From: Pedobacter polaris
GTDB taxonomy: Bacteria; Bacteroidota; Bacteroidia; Sphingobacteriales; Sphingobacteriaceae
DNA length: 64,000 nucleotides
Direction: 5' to 3'
NCBI RefSeq assembly: GCF_005116505.1
Contig: NZ_SWBR01000001.1
Coordinates: 1,054,001-1,118,000 of the forward strand
Below the pieces are notes generated by a model. It saw nothing but the letters and a program-made list of their open reading frames with translations, had not been told where the DNA came from and did not search any database. The translations under genes were made by a program, and so were the position numbers. The stretch's first letter is position 1. Every line of letters begins with the position of its first letter. Of this stretch, positions 43,035-51,873 are shown piece after piece.

Positions 43035-44447
43035 ATGCAAAAGTATGGTCAGTTAGGAATATGTTATTTTTTATTGCTTCTTTTTTCTTGTTCAATTGAT
43101 AATGCTAAACAAGAGAAGAACGTTATAAATGATATCACCCAACTTAACCCAATAAAAGTTAAAGGTATTATTACTCCTAAAACCTCTTTTGAAATCATTA
43201 ATGCAATTAAATCTCACAATGGACCGATTTCTATAGGTGGTGGCAGATTTAGCATGGGTGGACAAATAGCTACTGAAAATGCAATTCAAATTGACATGCG
43301 AAAGTTTAATGGCATCATTAGCTTTTCTAAAGCACAAGAAGAAATTACTGTACAAGCGGGCATTAGATGGAGGGAATTAATTCAGTTTATTGATAAACAT
43401 AACCTCTCTGTTAAAATTATGCAAACCTATGCGAATTTTACAGTTGGGGGCTCGTTAAGTGTAAATGTGCATGGAAGATATGTGGGACAAGGACCAATTA
43501 TTTTATCAGTTAAGCGCATAAAAATAATTTTGGCAAATGGTGATTTTGTAATGGCAAGTGCAACTGAAAACCAAGATATTTTTTATGCTGCAATTGGTGG
43601 ATATGGTGGAATCGGAGTAATTGCAGAAGTGACACTATCATTAACTGATAATTGCAAGGTAGAAAGGAGTGATACAGTGATGGATATAAAAGATTATTAC
43701 AAATATTTCACGTCAACAATTAGAAATAATGGCAAGATTGTTTTTCATAATGCAGACATTTATCCAAATTCCTATGATGAAATAAGGGCGATTTCCTATA
43801 GTAAAACCAACAAGGAATTGACGATAAAAAATAGATTAAAACCGAATGATGGAAATTTTGCACTCAATCGTTTTGCAATTAAAACAGTGTCTAGCTCGTC
43901 TTTAGGCAAGTGGATTAGAAAAACAATACTTAACCCCATTTACTATCAGGGTAATCCTGTAGAATGGCGTAATTATGAGGCGACTTATGACATTAAGGAA
44001 CTCGAACCTAGTTCAAGAAAAACTTCAACTTATGTACTGCAAGAATATTTTGTGCCAGTAGATCAGTTCAATTCCTTCTATCCTAAAATGACAAAAATCT
44101 TAAAAGAAAATAAGGTTAACGTAATGAATATTTCTATTAGGCACGCGAAGCAAGACCCTGGCTCAAAATTAGCTTGGGCTAGAACTGAAGTTTTTGCATT
44201 TGTAATTTATTATAAACAGGGAGTAACTGATAAGGATAAGAAAAAGGTAAAAAAATGGACTCAACAATTAATAAATGCCTCATTATCACAGAATGGATCT
44301 TATTATTTACCTTATCAAATTCACGCTACAAAAGAACAATTTTTAAAAGCATATCCTAATGCTGAAGAATTTTTCAAATTGAAAAAGAAATATGATCCAC
44401 ATTATAAATTTAGAAATAAGCTATTTGATGCTTATTATCAACAATAG
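43035..44447 (+). CDS. FAD-linked oxidase lipoprotein (aldonolactone oxidase-like)
   Basis: 470 aa. Lipoprotein signal (FSC, C19). FAD_binding_4 domain (about 40-215: ISIGGGRFSMGGQIATENAIQIDMRKFNGI, ITVQAGIRWRELIQFID, VGGSLSVNVHGRYVGQGPI, GGYGGIGVIAEVTL) and a C-terminal D-arabinono/gulonolactone-oxidase-like part ending KKKYDPHYKFRNKLFDAYY. A lipidated, probably periplasmic flavin oxidase is unusual and points to an extracytoplasmic substrate. VAO/PCMH family; substrate not predictable. Confidence 0.87.
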   Translation: MQKYGQLGICYFLLLLFSCSIDNAKQEKNVINDITQLNPIKVKGIITPKTSFEIINAIKSHNGPISIGGGRFSMGGQIATENAIQIDMRKFNGIISFSKAQEEITVQAGIRWRELIQFIDKHNLSVKIMQTYANFTVGGSLSVNVHGRYVGQGPIILSVKRIKIILANGDFVMASATENQDIFYAAIGGYGGIGVIAEVTLSLTDNCKVERSDTVMDIKDYYKYFTSTIRNNGKIVFHNADIYPNSYDEIRAISYSKTNKELTIKNRLKPNDGNFALNRFAIKTVSSSSLGKWIRKTILNPIYYQGNPVEWRNYEATYDIKELEPSSRKTSTYVLQEYFVPVDQFNSFYPKMTKILKENKVNVMNISIRHAKQDPGSKLAWARTEVFAFVIYYKQGVTDKDKKKVKKWTQQLINASLSQNGSYYLPYQIHATKEQFLKAYPNAEEFFKLKKKYDPHYKFRNKLFDAYYQQ

Positions 44448-44448
44448 C

Positions 44449-44817
44449 CTACTTTGTAATCATCAATCCTAACGCAACCGCTAAAAAACCAATAAGCACA
44501 CTTGCCAAAGTATAGGTAATTAGCGTGATGTAGTTATTGCTCTGTAATAAAGAAATGTTTTCGGCTGCGAAGGTGGAGAAAGTTGTATAGCCTCCACAAA
44601 AGCCAGTGATAAATAAGAGCTTTAAATTACTGTCAGTATTTGTATTCGCAAAATAACCAATCAATAAGCCAATGATAAAACAACCCAAAATATTAGTGAT
44701 GAAAGTTGCCAATGGAAATGCGTTTGCATAATACTTTGCGGTAAGCACAGAGGTTAAGTATCGAAAGATACTTCCAATTCCACCACCTAAACCGACAAGA
44801 AAAAGTTGTTTAATCAT
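44449..44817 (-). CDS. crcB: Fluoride channel CrcB/Fluc
   Basis: 122 aa, four spans, as usual for dual-topology Fluc channels that export fluoride. Signatures: VGLGGGIGSIFRYLTS and TGFCGGYTTFSTFAAEN with the Phe-box and Na+-site Gly/Thr. No fluoride riboswitch is visible upstream; instead the 44832-44894 palindromic repeat sits between it and hutU. It converges with the FAD oxidase gene (2 nt between stop codons). Confidence 0.95.
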   Translation of the reverse strand: MIKQLFLVGLGGGIGSIFRYLTSVLTAKYYANAFPLATFITNILGCFIIGLLIGYFANTNTDSNLKLLFITGFCGGYTTFSTFAAENISLLQSNNYITLITYTLASVLIGFLAVALGLMITK

Positions 44818-44831
44818 AACTTTATATAATT

Positions 44832-44894
44832 ACTGTCAGTCTGAGCTTGTCGAAGACTTTTCAAATATCCTTCGACTACGCTCAGGATGACAGT
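44832..44894. repeat. Full 63-bp palindromic dispersed repeat
   Basis: ACTGTCA...CTGAGCTTGTCGAAG (44832-44857) pairs with CTTCGACTACGCTCAG...TGACAGT (44870-44894). It is the most complete copy of the family seen at 18313, 23725 and 49651, and inserted in hisS. It could form a cruciform or an mRNA hairpin between hutU and crcB. Confidence 0.8.
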
Positions 44895-46562
44895 TTATTT
44901 TAACCCCAATCTATGTTTTCTCAATGTATCTTTTGCAATGTCATAACCCGCATCTGCGTGCCGAATAACTCCCATGGCCGGATCATTGTGTAATACTCGC
45001 TTAATGCGAATAGCAGCATCATCTGTGCCATCAGCAACAATCACCATTCCGGCATGTATAGAATAGCCTATGCCAACACCGCCACCATGATGTAGCGAAA
45101 CCCAGCTTGCGCCACCTGCAGTATTAATCAAGGCATTTAAGATGGGCCAGTCTGCTACTGCATCAGAACCATCTAGCATTGCCTCAGTTTCGCGATTTGG
45201 AGAAGCTACAGAACCAGTATCTAAATGGTCTCTACCAATTACAAGCGGTGCTTTTACTTTTCCATCAGCTACTAATTTGTTAAATGCTAACCCTGCTTTT
45301 TCTCTTTCCCCTTGTCCCAGCCAGCAGATTCTTGCTGGTAAACCTTGAAAAGCAATTCGCTCTTGTGCCATGGTAATCCATTGACGTAGGCTTTCATTTT
45401 CAGGAAAAAGTTCTAAAATCAATTGATCAGTTTCATAAATATCTTGAGGGTCTCCACTTAATGCTGCCCATCTGAACGGTCCTTTACCTTCGCAAAATAA
45501 GGGGCGAATGTAAGCAGGCACAAATCCAGGGAAATCGAAAGCATTTTTTACACCAGCTTCTAAAGCTCTCCCGCGTAAATTATTACCGTAGTCGAATGTA
45601 ATTGACCCTCGTTTTTGCAATTCTAACATTTGCATCACATGTTTTGCCATTGTGGCGTAGGAACGTTTGGTATATTCTTCAGGATTTTCTGTCCGCAATA
45701 CATTTGCTTGTGCTACAGTTAATCCCTCTGGGAAATAACCAATTAATGGATCGTGAGCAGAAGTTTGATCTGTTAATGTATCCGGAACAATATTTCTATC
45801 AATCAATCTTTGTAAAAGATCTACAGCGTTACAAACTACACCAATTGAAATTGCTTTATTTTCTTTTTTGTATTGTAAGGCTTTATCTATCGCTTCATCA
45901 ATATTGTAGGCAATTTCATCAATATATTTAGTTTCTAAGCGTTTTTTGATGCGCCATTCTTCCACGTCAGCTGCTAGGCAAACCCCTTGATTCATGGTAA
46001 TAGCTAAAGGCTGTGCACCACCCATACCCCCCAAACCAGCGGTAACGTTTAATGTTCCTTTTAAATTACTCTGGAAATGTTTCTTAGCAAGTGCAGAATA
46101 AGTTTCATAAGTGCCTTGTACAATTCCTTGTGAACCAATATAAATCCAAGAGCCAGCAGTCATTTGGCCGTACATCATCAATCCTTTATCTTCTAACTCA
46201 TCAAAATGTTGTTGTGTTGCCCATTTTGGAACTAATTGCGAATTAGAAATTAAAACTCTAGGAGCATCTTTATGAGTTGGCAAAACACCCACGGGTTTTC
46301 CAGATTGGATAAGTAGAGTTTCATCTTCCTCTAGATTTTGCAATGCTTTAATGATTAGCATTAAAGCCTCCTTATTTCGGGCTGCTTTACCCCGCCCTCC
46401 ATAAACAATTAAATCTTCTGGTCGCTCAGCAACATCTGGATCTAAGTTGTTTAATAACATCCTAAGCGCTGCTTCCTGCACCCAGCCCTTGCAGGTTAAA
46501 GTATTTCCAGTTGGTGTATTCCTTACTTTTAGGTTTAAACCTTCATTTATATTTGTAGTCAT
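44895..46562 (-). CDS. hutU: Urocanate hydratase
   Basis: 555 aa, the normal length. It converts urocanate to imidazolone propionate using tightly bound NAD. Signatures: [68 protein letters not shown]-like ([17 protein letters not shown]) and the Cys-containing NAD region. A -7 box (TACATTTG) lies 20 nt upstream. The other hut gene here, hutH, is 6 kb away; hutI and hutG are not in the window. Confidence 0.97.
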   Translation of the reverse strand: MTTNINEGLNLKVRNTPTGNTLTCKGWVQEAALRMLLNNLDPDVAERPEDLIVYGGRGKAARNKEALMLIIKALQNLEEDETLLIQSGKPVGVLPTHKDAPRVLISNSQLVPKWATQQHFDELEDKGLMMYGQMTAGSWIYIGSQGIVQGTYETYSALAKKHFQSNLKGTLNVTAGLGGMGGAQPLAITMNQGVCLAADVEEWRIKKRLETKYIDEIAYNIDEAIDKALQYKKENKAISIGVVCNAVDLLQRLIDRNIVPDTLTDQTSAHDPLIGYFPEGLTVAQANVLRTENPEEYTKRSYATMAKHVMQMLELQKRGSITFDYGNNLRGRALEAGVKNAFDFPGFVPAYIRPLFCEGKGPFRWAALSGDPQDIYETDQLILELFPENESLRQWITMAQERIAFQGLPARICWLGQGEREKAGLAFNKLVADGKVKAPLVIGRDHLDTGSVASPNRETEAMLDGSDAVADWPILNALINTAGGASWVSLHHGGGVGIGYSIHAGMVIVADGTDDAAIRIKRVLHNDPAMGVIRHADAGYDIAKDTLRKHRLGLK

Positions 46563-46582
46563 ATCAAGGCAATGTTACATGT

Positions 46583-46590
46583 CAAATGTA
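46583..46590 (-). promoter_or_regulatory. hutU -7 element (TACATTTG)
   Basis: TAnnTTTG on the minus strand, ending 20 nt before the hutU ATG. It is back-to-back with the + strand box at 46611. Confidence 0.55.
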
Positions 46591-46610
46591 GAAAATTATT
46601 GTTATTTGTT

Positions 46611-46618
46611 TAGGTTTG
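46611..46618 (+). promoter_or_regulatory. -7 element (TAGGTTTG) of the His/Cys-rich gene
   Basis: Consensus match that overlaps a possible TTG start at 46616 and so rules it out; transcription should begin near 46625. Confidence 0.55.
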
Positions 46619-46627
46619 TCACAGAAA

Positions 46628-46963
46628 TTGAAAAAGAGACATTTACATATTCAGCAAATTTTAACCATTGCAATGCTATGGGTGTTTGCGCTTGCAATTA
46701 CTCCTTGGAATGCGATACATCATCATGAAGAAATAGAGGTATCTATTGTAGAGAAACATTGTACACATAAACTTCATCTTAAAACAGAACAAGAAACTTG
46801 TTTAATTTGTAAAGCTCATTTCGAAAAAAACTACACTATAAACAAAGCTACTTTCATCACTTATTTAAACAGTAAGTTGATGTTTGTAAACGAACCAATA
46901 GTAACCAGTTCTTATGCAGAGCTGATTTCTACTTCACTTAGAGGTCCCCCAGTTTTTTCATAA
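46628..46963 (+). CDS. Small His/Cys-rich exported protein, possible metal sensor
   Basis: About 111 aa, proposed TTG start at 46628 (MKKRHLHIQQ); ATG 46673 is an alternative. N-terminal span (about 8-24). Then HHHEE, CTHKLHL and ETCLICKAHFEKN, a set of His and Cys typical of divalent-metal ligands. It is 196 nt before a TonB receptor of the metal-receptor type, on the same strand. Function is inferred as metal binding or sensing; no family recognised. Confidence 0.6.
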   Translation: MKKRHLHIQQILTIAMLWVFALAITPWNAIHHHEEIEVSIVEKHCTHKLHLKTEQETCLICKAHFEKNYTINKATFITYLNSKLMFVNEPIVTSSYAELISTSLRGPPVFS

Positions 46964-46974
46964 CATCTCTTTTA

Positions 46975-47080
46975 CGTCACCCTGACCTGTAGCGAAGCGG
47001 AAAGCTACGGAGTAAATTTATTTCAGGGTCTGAGCTAGACGTTCATCTCATGAAAGATGATGAAATAAGTCAGCATGACG
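46975..47080. repeat. 106-bp palindromic element
   Basis: CGTCACCCTGA (46975-46985) faces TCAGCATGACG (47070-47080); inner pairs CTGTAGC/GCTACGG and TCATCTCATGAAAGATGA also fold. It lies between the His/Cys gene and the receptor gene, a possible mRNA hairpin regulating the receptor. Confidence 0.65.
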
Positions 47081-47159
47081 AACACTACAATTTTATTATC
47101 TAATCGTTCGATAACGGAATGGCATTTAGTTACTTCTGTTATCATTAAAATATATTATT

Positions 47160-49457
47160 ATGAAGAAGATACACCTAATATTAGTTGTACTGATTACTTT
47201 TTTAACTGTTCCTACTTTTGCTGGCACTATGGCAGACTTTAAAGGGAAAGTTACCGATGCTACTACTAACGAGCCACTTTCTGGTGCTACAGTTTACATA
47301 TCTGATTTAAAAGCCACAACAACTACAAATGCAAATGGTGAATTTACATTTACAAATATTGCTGCTAAAGGTAAATTTTTAGTTGAAGTGAGATATGTTG
47401 GTTATAAAACAACATCTCAAATAGTTGATTTGGCCGCAGCTCAAAATATAAGTTTTGCATTACAGCAATCAGTTATTGAAAGTGCTGAAGTTGTAATTAC
47501 TGGAACACCTTATAGTTCAAATAACAAAACAAATAGTTTAGCCGTGGTTTCGGTAAACCGCGAGAAATTGGCCCAATCTGCAGGAACAAACATTATAGAT
47601 GCGATAGCAAAAGTTCCTGGAATTTCTCAGGTAACTACCGGAGGCGCAATCTCAAAACCATCCATTAGAGGATTAGGCTACAATAGAGTATTAACTATTG
47701 TAGATGGAGCTAGGGAAGAAGCGCAACAATGGGGCGATGAACATGGAGTGGAAGTAGATCAATTTGCTGCCAATAGAATTGAGATTTTAAAAGGTCCGGC
47801 AAGTTTGCTTTATGGTTCTGATGCCTTGGGTGGTGTAATTAACATAATTGATGATCTTGTGCCTGCTGCAGGAGATTTTAATGGGAGCTTTACAACTGGC
47901 TACAGCTCAAATAATGGATTAACAGCATCTTCATTAATGTTGCAAGGCAATACTGATGGTTTTGTTTACCGCGGTAGAGCGTCTTATAAAAATGCTTATG
48001 GCTTTGGCTATAAAGGTAAAGCTGTTCCAAACTCTGGTTTCAATGAAACTAATTTTAGTGGAATGCTTGGCTTAAACAAAACTTGGGGATATGCACATTT
48101 AAACCTATCTCGTTTTAATACTAACGTAGGTTTAGTAGAAGAGGGTCCAGACAACAATGGAGACTACCTAGATGAAGATGGAAACGTAATTTCAAATAGT
48201 GATGCTAGACAAAGAAAGTTAAATCTTCCTTTTCAGAATATTAATCATTACCGTGCAGCTTTAAATAGCAATATTCTTTTAGGGGGCGGACAATTGAAAA
48301 CTACTTTAGCTTTTCAGCGCAATATTCGTAAAGAATTTGAAGAAAGCAAAGATGAACCAGGCTTACATTTAGGCTTAAATTCTTATACCTACGATGTAAA
48401 ATATTCTTTTGCTAATGGTGGAGTTTGGGAGCCTACAATCGGTGTGCAGGGAATGCATCAAACGAATGTTAATGCTGGAGATGAGTTTTTAATTCCTGAT
48501 TATACAAGTGATAATATTGGAGCTTTCGCTTATTTGAAACGTAATTTTAAAAACGGAGCTTTAAATGCGGGTATTAGATACGATTATAAGAACATAGATG
48601 GTTCTGACTTATTTGAGAATGGAAGCCAAGTGTTCTCGGCATTTAACAATAACTTCTCTAATATTTCTGGCTCATTTGGATTTGCTTTCGAGCTTGCAAA
48701 AAACCTGAATTTAAAAGGAAATGTAGGTTCTGGTTTTAGAGCGCCTAACATAGCGGAACTAGGAGCAAATGGTAAACATGAAGGAACTTTTAGATATGAG
48801 ATGGGAAACAGTAACTTGAAAAAAGAAACTAGTTTACAGTTCGATTTAGGATTAGAATACAATGCAGAGAAAGTAACCCTAGGGTTGAATGCTTATAGCA
48901 ATCGTATTTACAATTATATCTATCCAGGTAACTTTAACAATGAAACCATACCTTATGATGAGGAAGATGGTACAGTTAGCATTTTACCTGTTTATCGTTT
49001 TGTACAAACTGATGCCGAATTGTTAGGAGGTGAAGCCTCGATTGACTTCCACTTTATTAAGGCACTACACTTCGAAAATACTTTTGCATATGTAAGAGGA
49101 AAAAATCTTGCAGATAATTCAGCATTACCATTTATTCCTGCAGCTAGTTTAAATAATGAATTGCGCTTTGAACCAACAATTAAAGGACTAAAAGATAGTT
49201 TCATTAAAGTTGGTTTAACAAATGTCTTTAAGCAAAATCGCTTTGATAGCTTTGAAACAGAGACAGATGGTTATACTTTGTTAGATGCGGGTATTGGCAC
49301 TTCGTTAAAGGTTAAAAATGGCAAAATCAATGTATGGTTAACCGGTCAAAATTTAGGAAACAAACTGTATTTTAACCATCAAAGCAGATATAAACCAGCT
49401 GGAATTTATAACCAAGGGAGGAATGTAACTTTTGGAATTAGTGTTCCGATTTTGTAG
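47160..49457 (+). CDS. TonB-dependent outer-membrane receptor (metal-receptor type)
   Basis: 765 aa. Signal peptide (1-21), CarboxypepD_reg-like domain (25-115, GKVTDATTNEPLSGATVYI), plug (about 120-240) with SQVTTGGAISKPSIRGLGYNRVLTIVDG, WGDEHGVEVDQF and RIEILKGPASLLYGSDALGGVINI, then a 22-strand barrel to a C-terminal NQGRNVTFGISVPIL. The WGDEHG...SLLYGS run resembles zinc/copper-type receptors such as ZnuD. The His/Cys-rich gene upstream supports a metal ligand. The specific metal is not predictable. Confidence 0.92.
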   Translation: MKKIHLILVVLITFLTVPTFAGTMADFKGKVTDATTNEPLSGATVYISDLKATTTTNANGEFTFTNIAAKGKFLVEVRYVGYKTTSQIVDLAAAQNISFALQQSVIESAEVVITGTPYSSNNKTNSLAVVSVNREKLAQSAGTNIIDAIAKVPGISQVTTGGAISKPSIRGLGYNRVLTIVDGAREEAQQWGDEHGVEVDQFAANRIEILKGPASLLYGSDALGGVINIIDDLVPAAGDFNGSFTTGYSSNNGLTASSLMLQGNTDGFVYRGRASYKNAYGFGYKGKAVPNSGFNETNFSGMLGLNKTWGYAHLNLSRFNTNVGLVEEGPDNNGDYLDEDGNVISNSDARQRKLNLPFQNINHYRAALNSNILLGGGQLKTTLAFQRNIRKEFEESKDEPGLHLGLNSYTYDVKYSFANGGVWEPTIGVQGMHQTNVNAGDEFLIPDYTSDNIGAFAYLKRNFKNGALNAGIRYDYKNIDGSDLFENGSQVFSAFNNNFSNISGSFGFAFELAKNLNLKGNVGSGFRAPNIAELGANGKHEGTFRYEMGNSNLKKETSLQFDLGLEYNAEKVTLGLNAYSNRIYNYIYPGNFNNETIPYDEEDGTVSILPVYRFVQTDAELLGGEASIDFHFIKALHFENTFAYVRGKNLADNSALPFIPAASLNNELRFEPTIKGLKDSFIKVGLTNVFKQNRFDSFETETDGYTLLDAGIGTSLKVKNGKINVWLTGQNLGNKLYFNHQSRYKPAGIYNQGRNVTFGISVPIL

Positions 49458-49508
49458 GGTATTGGTTAGAATAGTTCATTAGTTCAATTGTTCATTGGTT
49501 TAGAAAGT

Positions 49509-49536
49509 TTGTCATTCTGAGCATCGCGAAGAATCT
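49509..49536. repeat. GTCATTCTGAGCATCGCGAAG repeat arm
   Basis: TTGTCATTCTGAGC and CGAAGAATCT resemble a further variant of the CTGAGC...CGAAG family. Confidence 0.5.
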
Positions 49537-49559
49537 CTATTCAGAATTCTTTTAATCCA

Positions 49560-49583
49560 TCGGTTGGTGTCCTCACCGACCGA
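49560..49583. repeat. TCGGTTGGTG hairpin repeat
   Basis: TCGGTTGGTG (49560-49569), TCCT, CACCGACCGA (49574-49583): 10-bp stem with one wobble pair. Confidence 0.6.
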
Positions 49584-49597
49584 AATACCAAATTATT

Positions 49598-49637
49598 AGC
49601 CACAGATTAACAGATTTAAATCTGCAAATCTGTGGCT
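49598..49637. repeat. Nested palindrome (terminator-like)
   Basis: AGCCACAGATT (49598-49608) pairs with AATCTGTGGCT (49627-49637), and CAGATTTAAATCTG (49611-49624) is a perfect inner palindrome. The T-rich 3' side may terminate the receptor transcript. Confidence 0.65.
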
Positions 49638-49650
49638 TTATTATGTTATT

Positions 49651-49675
49651 GTCACCCTGAGCGTAGTCGAAGGGC
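49651..49675. repeat. CACCCTGAGCGTAGTCGAAGG repeat arm
   Basis: Single-arm copy of the 44832 family: CCCTGAGCGTAGTCGAAGGG. Confidence 0.6.
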
Positions 49676-49781
49676 TTTTTATTTTAGGTTCACCAGCCAG
49701 ATTCTTCAGTGGTTATAATTGACAAAACAAAAAAATAAATAACAAATAATTTGGAGGTTTCAAAAATAGCACATACTTTAG

Positions 49782-49801
49782 TGTATTATTTAACTAATAC
49801 A
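49782..49801. promoter_or_regulatory. Palindromic operator for the GntR/YtrA regulator
   Basis: TGTATTATTTAACTAATACA: perfect 7-bp arms (TGTATTA/TAATACA) around a 6-nt spacer. It ends 7 nt before the ABC ATPase start. The third gene of the operon encodes a YtrA-type GntR regulator, which typically binds such sites and represses its own operon. Confidence 0.7.
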
Positions 49802-49808
49802 GTAGAGA

Positions 49809-50636
49809 ATGATTAAAATTAACAACCTAAATTTTGGTTACAGCAAACATCAACTGTTATTCAAAAACTTGAGCATGCAATTAAGCAATGGTCATATATA
49901 TGGATTATTGGGCAAGAACGGCGCTGGTAAATCAACCTTATTAAAAAATCTAGCAGGATTAGTGTACGCAGAAAGCGGAACTCTGGATGTGTTGGGTTTT
50001 AATCCTGCAAAGCGCCAACCAGCTTTGTTAGAGCAAATCTGTTTTATACCAGAAGAGTTTTATTTGCCATCAGTTAAAATTGATGCCTATGTAAAAGCAA
50101 ATGCAGCTTTTTATCCAAACTTTGACCATCCTTACTTTACGGCTTTGCTAGCAGAATTTGATATCCCAGTAGGGCAAAAATTAATCAATATGTCTTACGG
50201 GCAGAAGAAAAAGGTAATCATCGCCTTTGGCTTGGCTACTAACGCAAAGCTGATTATTATGGATGAACCTACAAATGGTTTAGACATCCCTTCAAAAGCA
50301 CAGTTTCGTAAAATTATGGCATCGGCATTAACAGAAGATAGATGCATTATCATTTCTACGCATCAAGTAAGAGATTTAGATAACTTGATAGATACAGTAA
50401 TTATGCTTGATGAAAATAGCGTGGCCTTAAAAGCATCTGTAGAAGAAATCACGAACAAATTAGTATTTAAACGTGTAAAGGAGATAGATGACAAAGTAAT
50501 TTATGCTGAACCCTCATTAGCAGGTTACAATGCGGTAATGCCAAACTTTCACCAAGAAGATAGTAAGCTAGACTTAGAATTGCTATTTAATGCGGTATTG
50601 GCAGAGAAAAATAAATTAAAACCAATTTTTAACTAA
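49809..50636 (+). CDS. ABC transporter ATP-binding protein
   Basis: 275 aa. Walker A GLLGKNGAGKSTL, signature-like MSYGQKKKVIIAF, Walker B LIIMDEPTNGLD, and H-loop STHQVRDL. It fits the YtrB-type ATPases of GntR-controlled systems. The C-terminal extension (about 215-275) is typical. It is the first gene of a four-gene operon with a palindromic operator 7 nt before the start. Substrate unknown; stress or antibiotic response is the usual suggestion for this group. Confidence 0.93.
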   Translation: MIKINNLNFGYSKHQLLFKNLSMQLSNGHIYGLLGKNGAGKSTLLKNLAGLVYAESGTLDVLGFNPAKRQPALLEQICFIPEEFYLPSVKIDAYVKANAAFYPNFDHPYFTALLAEFDIPVGQKLINMSYGQKKKVIIAFGLATNAKLIIMDEPTNGLDIPSKAQFRKIMASALTEDRCIIISTHQVRDLDNLIDTVIMLDENSVALKASVEEITNKLVFKRVKEIDDKVIYAEPSLAGYNAVMPNFHQEDSKLDLELLFNAVLAEKNKLKPIFN

Positions 50637-50649
50637 ATCTTAAACAGAC

Positions 50650-51477
50650 ATGAACAATACATTTAACATACAACGTTTTGGTCTTTTGTTAAAGAGACAA
50701 TGGCTAGAATTTGGCAAAATTTACCTAATAAGTTTATTAGTTGCACTAGGTGTTATTATAACATTTTACGGACTTGCCCTCTGGAAAAATATTGTTGGTA
50801 CACACGCTTTTTCAGAAAGAGATTTACATTTTAGAGAGCCTTTATTCCTAATTTTTGGTTTCATCTTTATCAGTATAATTGCAAGTAATTATTTTGCTCA
50901 CTTAGGTCAAAAACCAAAGGCGATTATAGATTTGTTGATACCCGCCTCAACATTTGAAAAATTTTTAACTGGGATTTTCTTCACTTCAATTTTAGCAATA
51001 GCAAGTTTTGTTATCTTGTTTTACCTCACTGATCTGGCTTTTGTTTCGAAATTACGAAGCCTTTATCATAGTGTAAGTTCAGTAACCACTTATACCGATG
51101 CAAGTGGGAAAGAAGTTAAGTCTATAGATAACATTATGTATTTCTTCTCTAAAAATAGTCCGAACCTGTTTAAACCGCTTTATGCAGTGCCATTTTTTGT
51201 AACTAGTATTTTCCTTGTAGGTTCCATTTACTTTAATAAATTCCATTATATAAAAACGGCAATTTCGGTAATGATATTTTCAGGGATTTGGAGTTTAATA
51301 ATCTTTAAATCTGGAGAGTTTTTATTTGAAGGTAAAGTTTTAATAGAAAGTGAAGAAATGCCTCTTAATAATGTATCAAGATCAGATGGTGAAATATTGG
51401 GGGTTCTATTGTTAGTAGTACTTACTGCAATATTCTGGAGCATTACTTATGTGCGTCTAAAAGAAAAAGAGGTTTAA
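50650..51477 (+). CDS. ABC transporter permease
   Basis: 275 aa with about six spans (first one around ISLLVALGVIITFYGLALW). No extracellular binding domain. It belongs to the permease class that pairs with YtrB-type ATPases. It begins 13 nt after the ATPase gene and ends 17 nt before the regulator. Identification rests on topology and context more than on motifs. Confidence 0.85.
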   Translation: MNNTFNIQRFGLLLKRQWLEFGKIYLISLLVALGVIITFYGLALWKNIVGTHAFSERDLHFREPLFLIFGFIFISIIASNYFAHLGQKPKAIIDLLIPASTFEKFLTGIFFTSILAIASFVILFYLTDLAFVSKLRSLYHSVSSVTTYTDASGKEVKSIDNIMYFFSKNSPNLFKPLYAVPFFVTSIFLVGSIYFNKFHYIKTAISVMIFSGIWSLIIFKSGEFLFEGKVLIESEEMPLNNVSRSDGEILGVLLLVVLTAIFWSITYVRLKEKEV

Positions 51478-51494
51478 TTTTAATTGGTATAGAT

Positions 51495-51869
51495 ATGGAA
51501 TTTAGAGATAATAAGGCAATATACCTTCAAATAGCAGCTTACGTTTGCGAGCATATTTTGCTTGGCAAATGGAAAGTAGACGAGAAAGTTTCCTCGGTTA
51601 GGGAAATGGCAGTAGCGCTAGAGGTAAACCCAAATACAGTAATGCGTACTTATGAATTACTGCAGAGCAAAAATATAATTAGTAACAAAAGAGGTATTGG
51701 TTTTTTTGTAGCTGAAAATGCATTGGTAAATGTAAAAGACTACCTAAAAACACAATTTATAGAAGAAGAACTACCCGTAGTTTTTAGAAATGTTTACTTG
51801 TTAAACATCGGGTTCGATGAATTAGAAACTCGCTACAACACTTTTGTTAAAGAAACTTTTAATCCTTAA
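51495..51869 (+). CDS. GntR-family regulator, YtrA subfamily
   Basis: 124 aa. The wHTH domain is about 8-75 (IYLQIAAYVCEHILLGKWKVDEKVSSVREMAVALEVNPNTVMRTYELLQSKNIISNKRGIGFFVAENA), followed by a short dimerisation tail, as in YtrA proteins, which lack a large effector domain. Third gene of the ABC operon. The palindrome at 49782-49801 is its likely operator. Confidence 0.93.
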   Translation: MEFRDNKAIYLQIAAYVCEHILLGKWKVDEKVSSVREMAVALEVNPNTVMRTYELLQSKNIISNKRGIGFFVAENALVNVKDYLKTQFIEEELPVVFRNVYLLNIGFDELETRYNTFVKETFNP

Positions 51870-51873
51870 GAAA

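Larger units (their letters stand above)
49458..49781. other. Repeat-rich 351-nt intergenic region
   Basis: The gap between the receptor and the ABC operon has no gene. It carries at least four distinct repeat units listed separately (49509, 49560, 49598, 49651), then about 100 nt of plain AT-rich DNA ending in the GntR-type operator. Confidence 0.7.

Noticed and set aside
46616-46618. TTG as start of the His/Cys-rich gene
   Set aside because: It overlaps the -7 box TAGGTTTG, so it would precede the transcription start.
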